A stretch of 6,927 nt of DNA from Prevotella sp. Lineage in GTDB: Bacteria > Bacteroidota > Bacteroidia > Bacteroidales > Bacteroidaceae. The DNA lies in NCBI GenBank assembly GCA_021636625.1, contig JAJWLX010000107.1:1-6927 (forward strand), given 5' to 3'. Shown here piece after piece: positions 6,391 through 6,927 of this stretch. A model generated the notes under the pieces. That model had not been told where the DNA came from, did no database searches, and saw nothing but the letters and a program-made list of their open reading frames with translations. Position numbers and translations under genes: made by a program. Position 1 is the stretch's first letter. Every line of letters starts with the position of its first letter.

Positions 6391-6612
6391 AGGCTAGAGA
6401 TAGCCTGTGGTAAATAATCGCAAGAATTAGAGTCTATTGATTGCGGGTGTATGTGAATATGCCTCCTTCATATTTAAGGTAGCAGATTAATGTGTGTAGA
6501 ATCTGCAAGATTAATTTTATAGTTTTAATAAGTAGGTTGTACAGTGGTACATCTATTTACATCTTTTACTTATAATGATCCCTGCCAGCTTGTGAAAGCC
6601 GGCAGGGCTTTT
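6391..6612 (+). ncRNA. Candidate structured small RNA between the repeat copies (speculative)
   Basis: This 222-nt stretch has no credible protein frame but holds a series of short hairpins: 6391-6406 (6 bp, loop GAGA), 6419-6445 (5 bp), 6456-6474 (6 bp, loop CCTCCTT), 6482-6506 (7 bp), 6538-6551 (5 bp), and finally a strong terminator at 6580-6612. A TATAAT-like string at 6381-6386 lies just upstream, but no clear Bacteroidetes -33/-7 pair is visible. The weaker hairpins could be chance in AT-rich DNA; the terminator is the solid part and needs something transcribed ahead of it. It does not look like tmRNA, RNase P RNA, SRP RNA or a tRNA. Confidence 0.25.
6580..6612 (+). terminator. Intrinsic terminator with 12-bp stem
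   Basis: CCCTGCCAGCTT (6580-6591) pairs with AAGCCGGCAGGG (6596-6607) with a single A-C mismatch and a GTGA loop, followed by C and TTTT (6609-6612). No protein gene lies within 550 bp upstream and copy A's terminator lies between, so it either ends a separate short transcript or acts as a backstop. Confidence 0.8.
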
Positions 6613-6643
6613 AATCCGAAAATCCAAAAGATATCATATACCA

Positions 6644-6927
6644 GTAGCGCCGGATATGCCTGTTCTCCGTTAGGCGTCCTGGCGGATTTGCAATCCGCCG
6701 TCAAAAAATGTCCTAACCTCTTTATGCTCTGGGGATATGTTATCCCCAGCACCCAGACAGTAGCCAGCATATCGATGGAATAGGGGGATTACAAATCCCC
6801 CGGCTTAATAGGTCGAACCTTTTTTTACGACGGATAACATATCCGTCGGGACGCCTAACGGAGGACAGCCTGGAACGGAAGAAATTCATTTCATAGAATG
6901 CGCATGAAAATGCCGCGCCTCGGCGGA
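6644..6927. repeat. Dispersed palindromic repeat, copy B (runs to the window edge)
   Basis: Same architecture as copy A, about 593 bp downstream and in the same orientation. The outer stem is 6660-6680 with 6848-6868 (21 bp, two G-T); hairpins are H1 6681-6699, H2 6729-6749, H3 6783-6801 and H4 6829-6847. Differences from copy A fall mainly in the linker between H2 and H3 and outside the stems. Within stems they keep pairing: H4 changes on both arms from GGATT/AATCC to GGATA/TATCC, and T-G at 6078/6267 becomes T-A at 6670/6858. The tail to 6927 is identical to copy A as far as the left arm of its terminator; the window ends there, so the right end is not seen. Confidence 0.85.

Overview
The window looks like a fimbriae (type V pilus, FimA/Mfa-like) operon from a gut or oral Bacteroidales bacterium, most likely a Prevotella/Segatella-type organism. 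The clues are an outer-membrane DUF3575-type protein followed by a DUF5119-type lipoprotein, two fimbrillin-like lipoproteins with Bacteroidetes-style signal peptides, A-rich leaders in front of three of the four genes, and intergenic palindromes of the GGATT-N3-AATCC type that are common in this phylum. The genus is an inference from recalled family patterns; no database was searched.

Layout, all genes on the plus strand. Positions 1-164 are a leader with two copies of a dyad-symmetric motif. Positions 165-1469 encode a secreted protein with an OmpA-like segment and a DUF3575 beta-barrel. Positions 1466-2473 encode a DUF5119-type lipoprotein, coupled by an ATGA overlap and preceded by an unusually perfect Shine-Dalgarno sequence. 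A 110-bp gap holds a 22-bp-period tandem repeat. Positions 2584-3765 encode a fimbrillin, probably the main shaft subunit. The next gap holds a perfect 15-bp-stem hairpin. Positions 3968-5791 encode a larger fimbrillin-like lipoprotein with an unfamiliar aromatic-rich C-terminus. This reading frame is stopped by a TAG but stays open for 75 more codons to 6019, so the gene appears to carry a nonsense mutation or to be an ON/OFF or read-through form of a 682-residue protein.

Positions 6020-6927 hold no credible protein gene. They contain two copies (about 285 bp each) of a dispersed repeat. Each copy folds as an 18-21 bp outer stem enclosing four short hairpins that share one core, GGATW-N3-WATCC. 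Differences between the copies preserve pairing. Copy A runs into a strong intrinsic terminator. Between the copies lies an AT-rich stretch with several small hairpins ending in another strong terminator, a possible small RNA.

How the genes may work together: the two fimbrillins would be exported as lipoproteins, trimmed at an arginine and polymerised on the cell surface, with the larger one a candidate tip or accessory adhesin. The DUF3575 and DUF5119 proteins are envelope partners habitually encoded with them. GC content falls from 70% in a sampled stretch of gene 2 to 33% in gene 3 and 27% in the last part of gene 4, which suggests that the pilin genes and the C-terminal adhesin module have a different history from the assembly genes.
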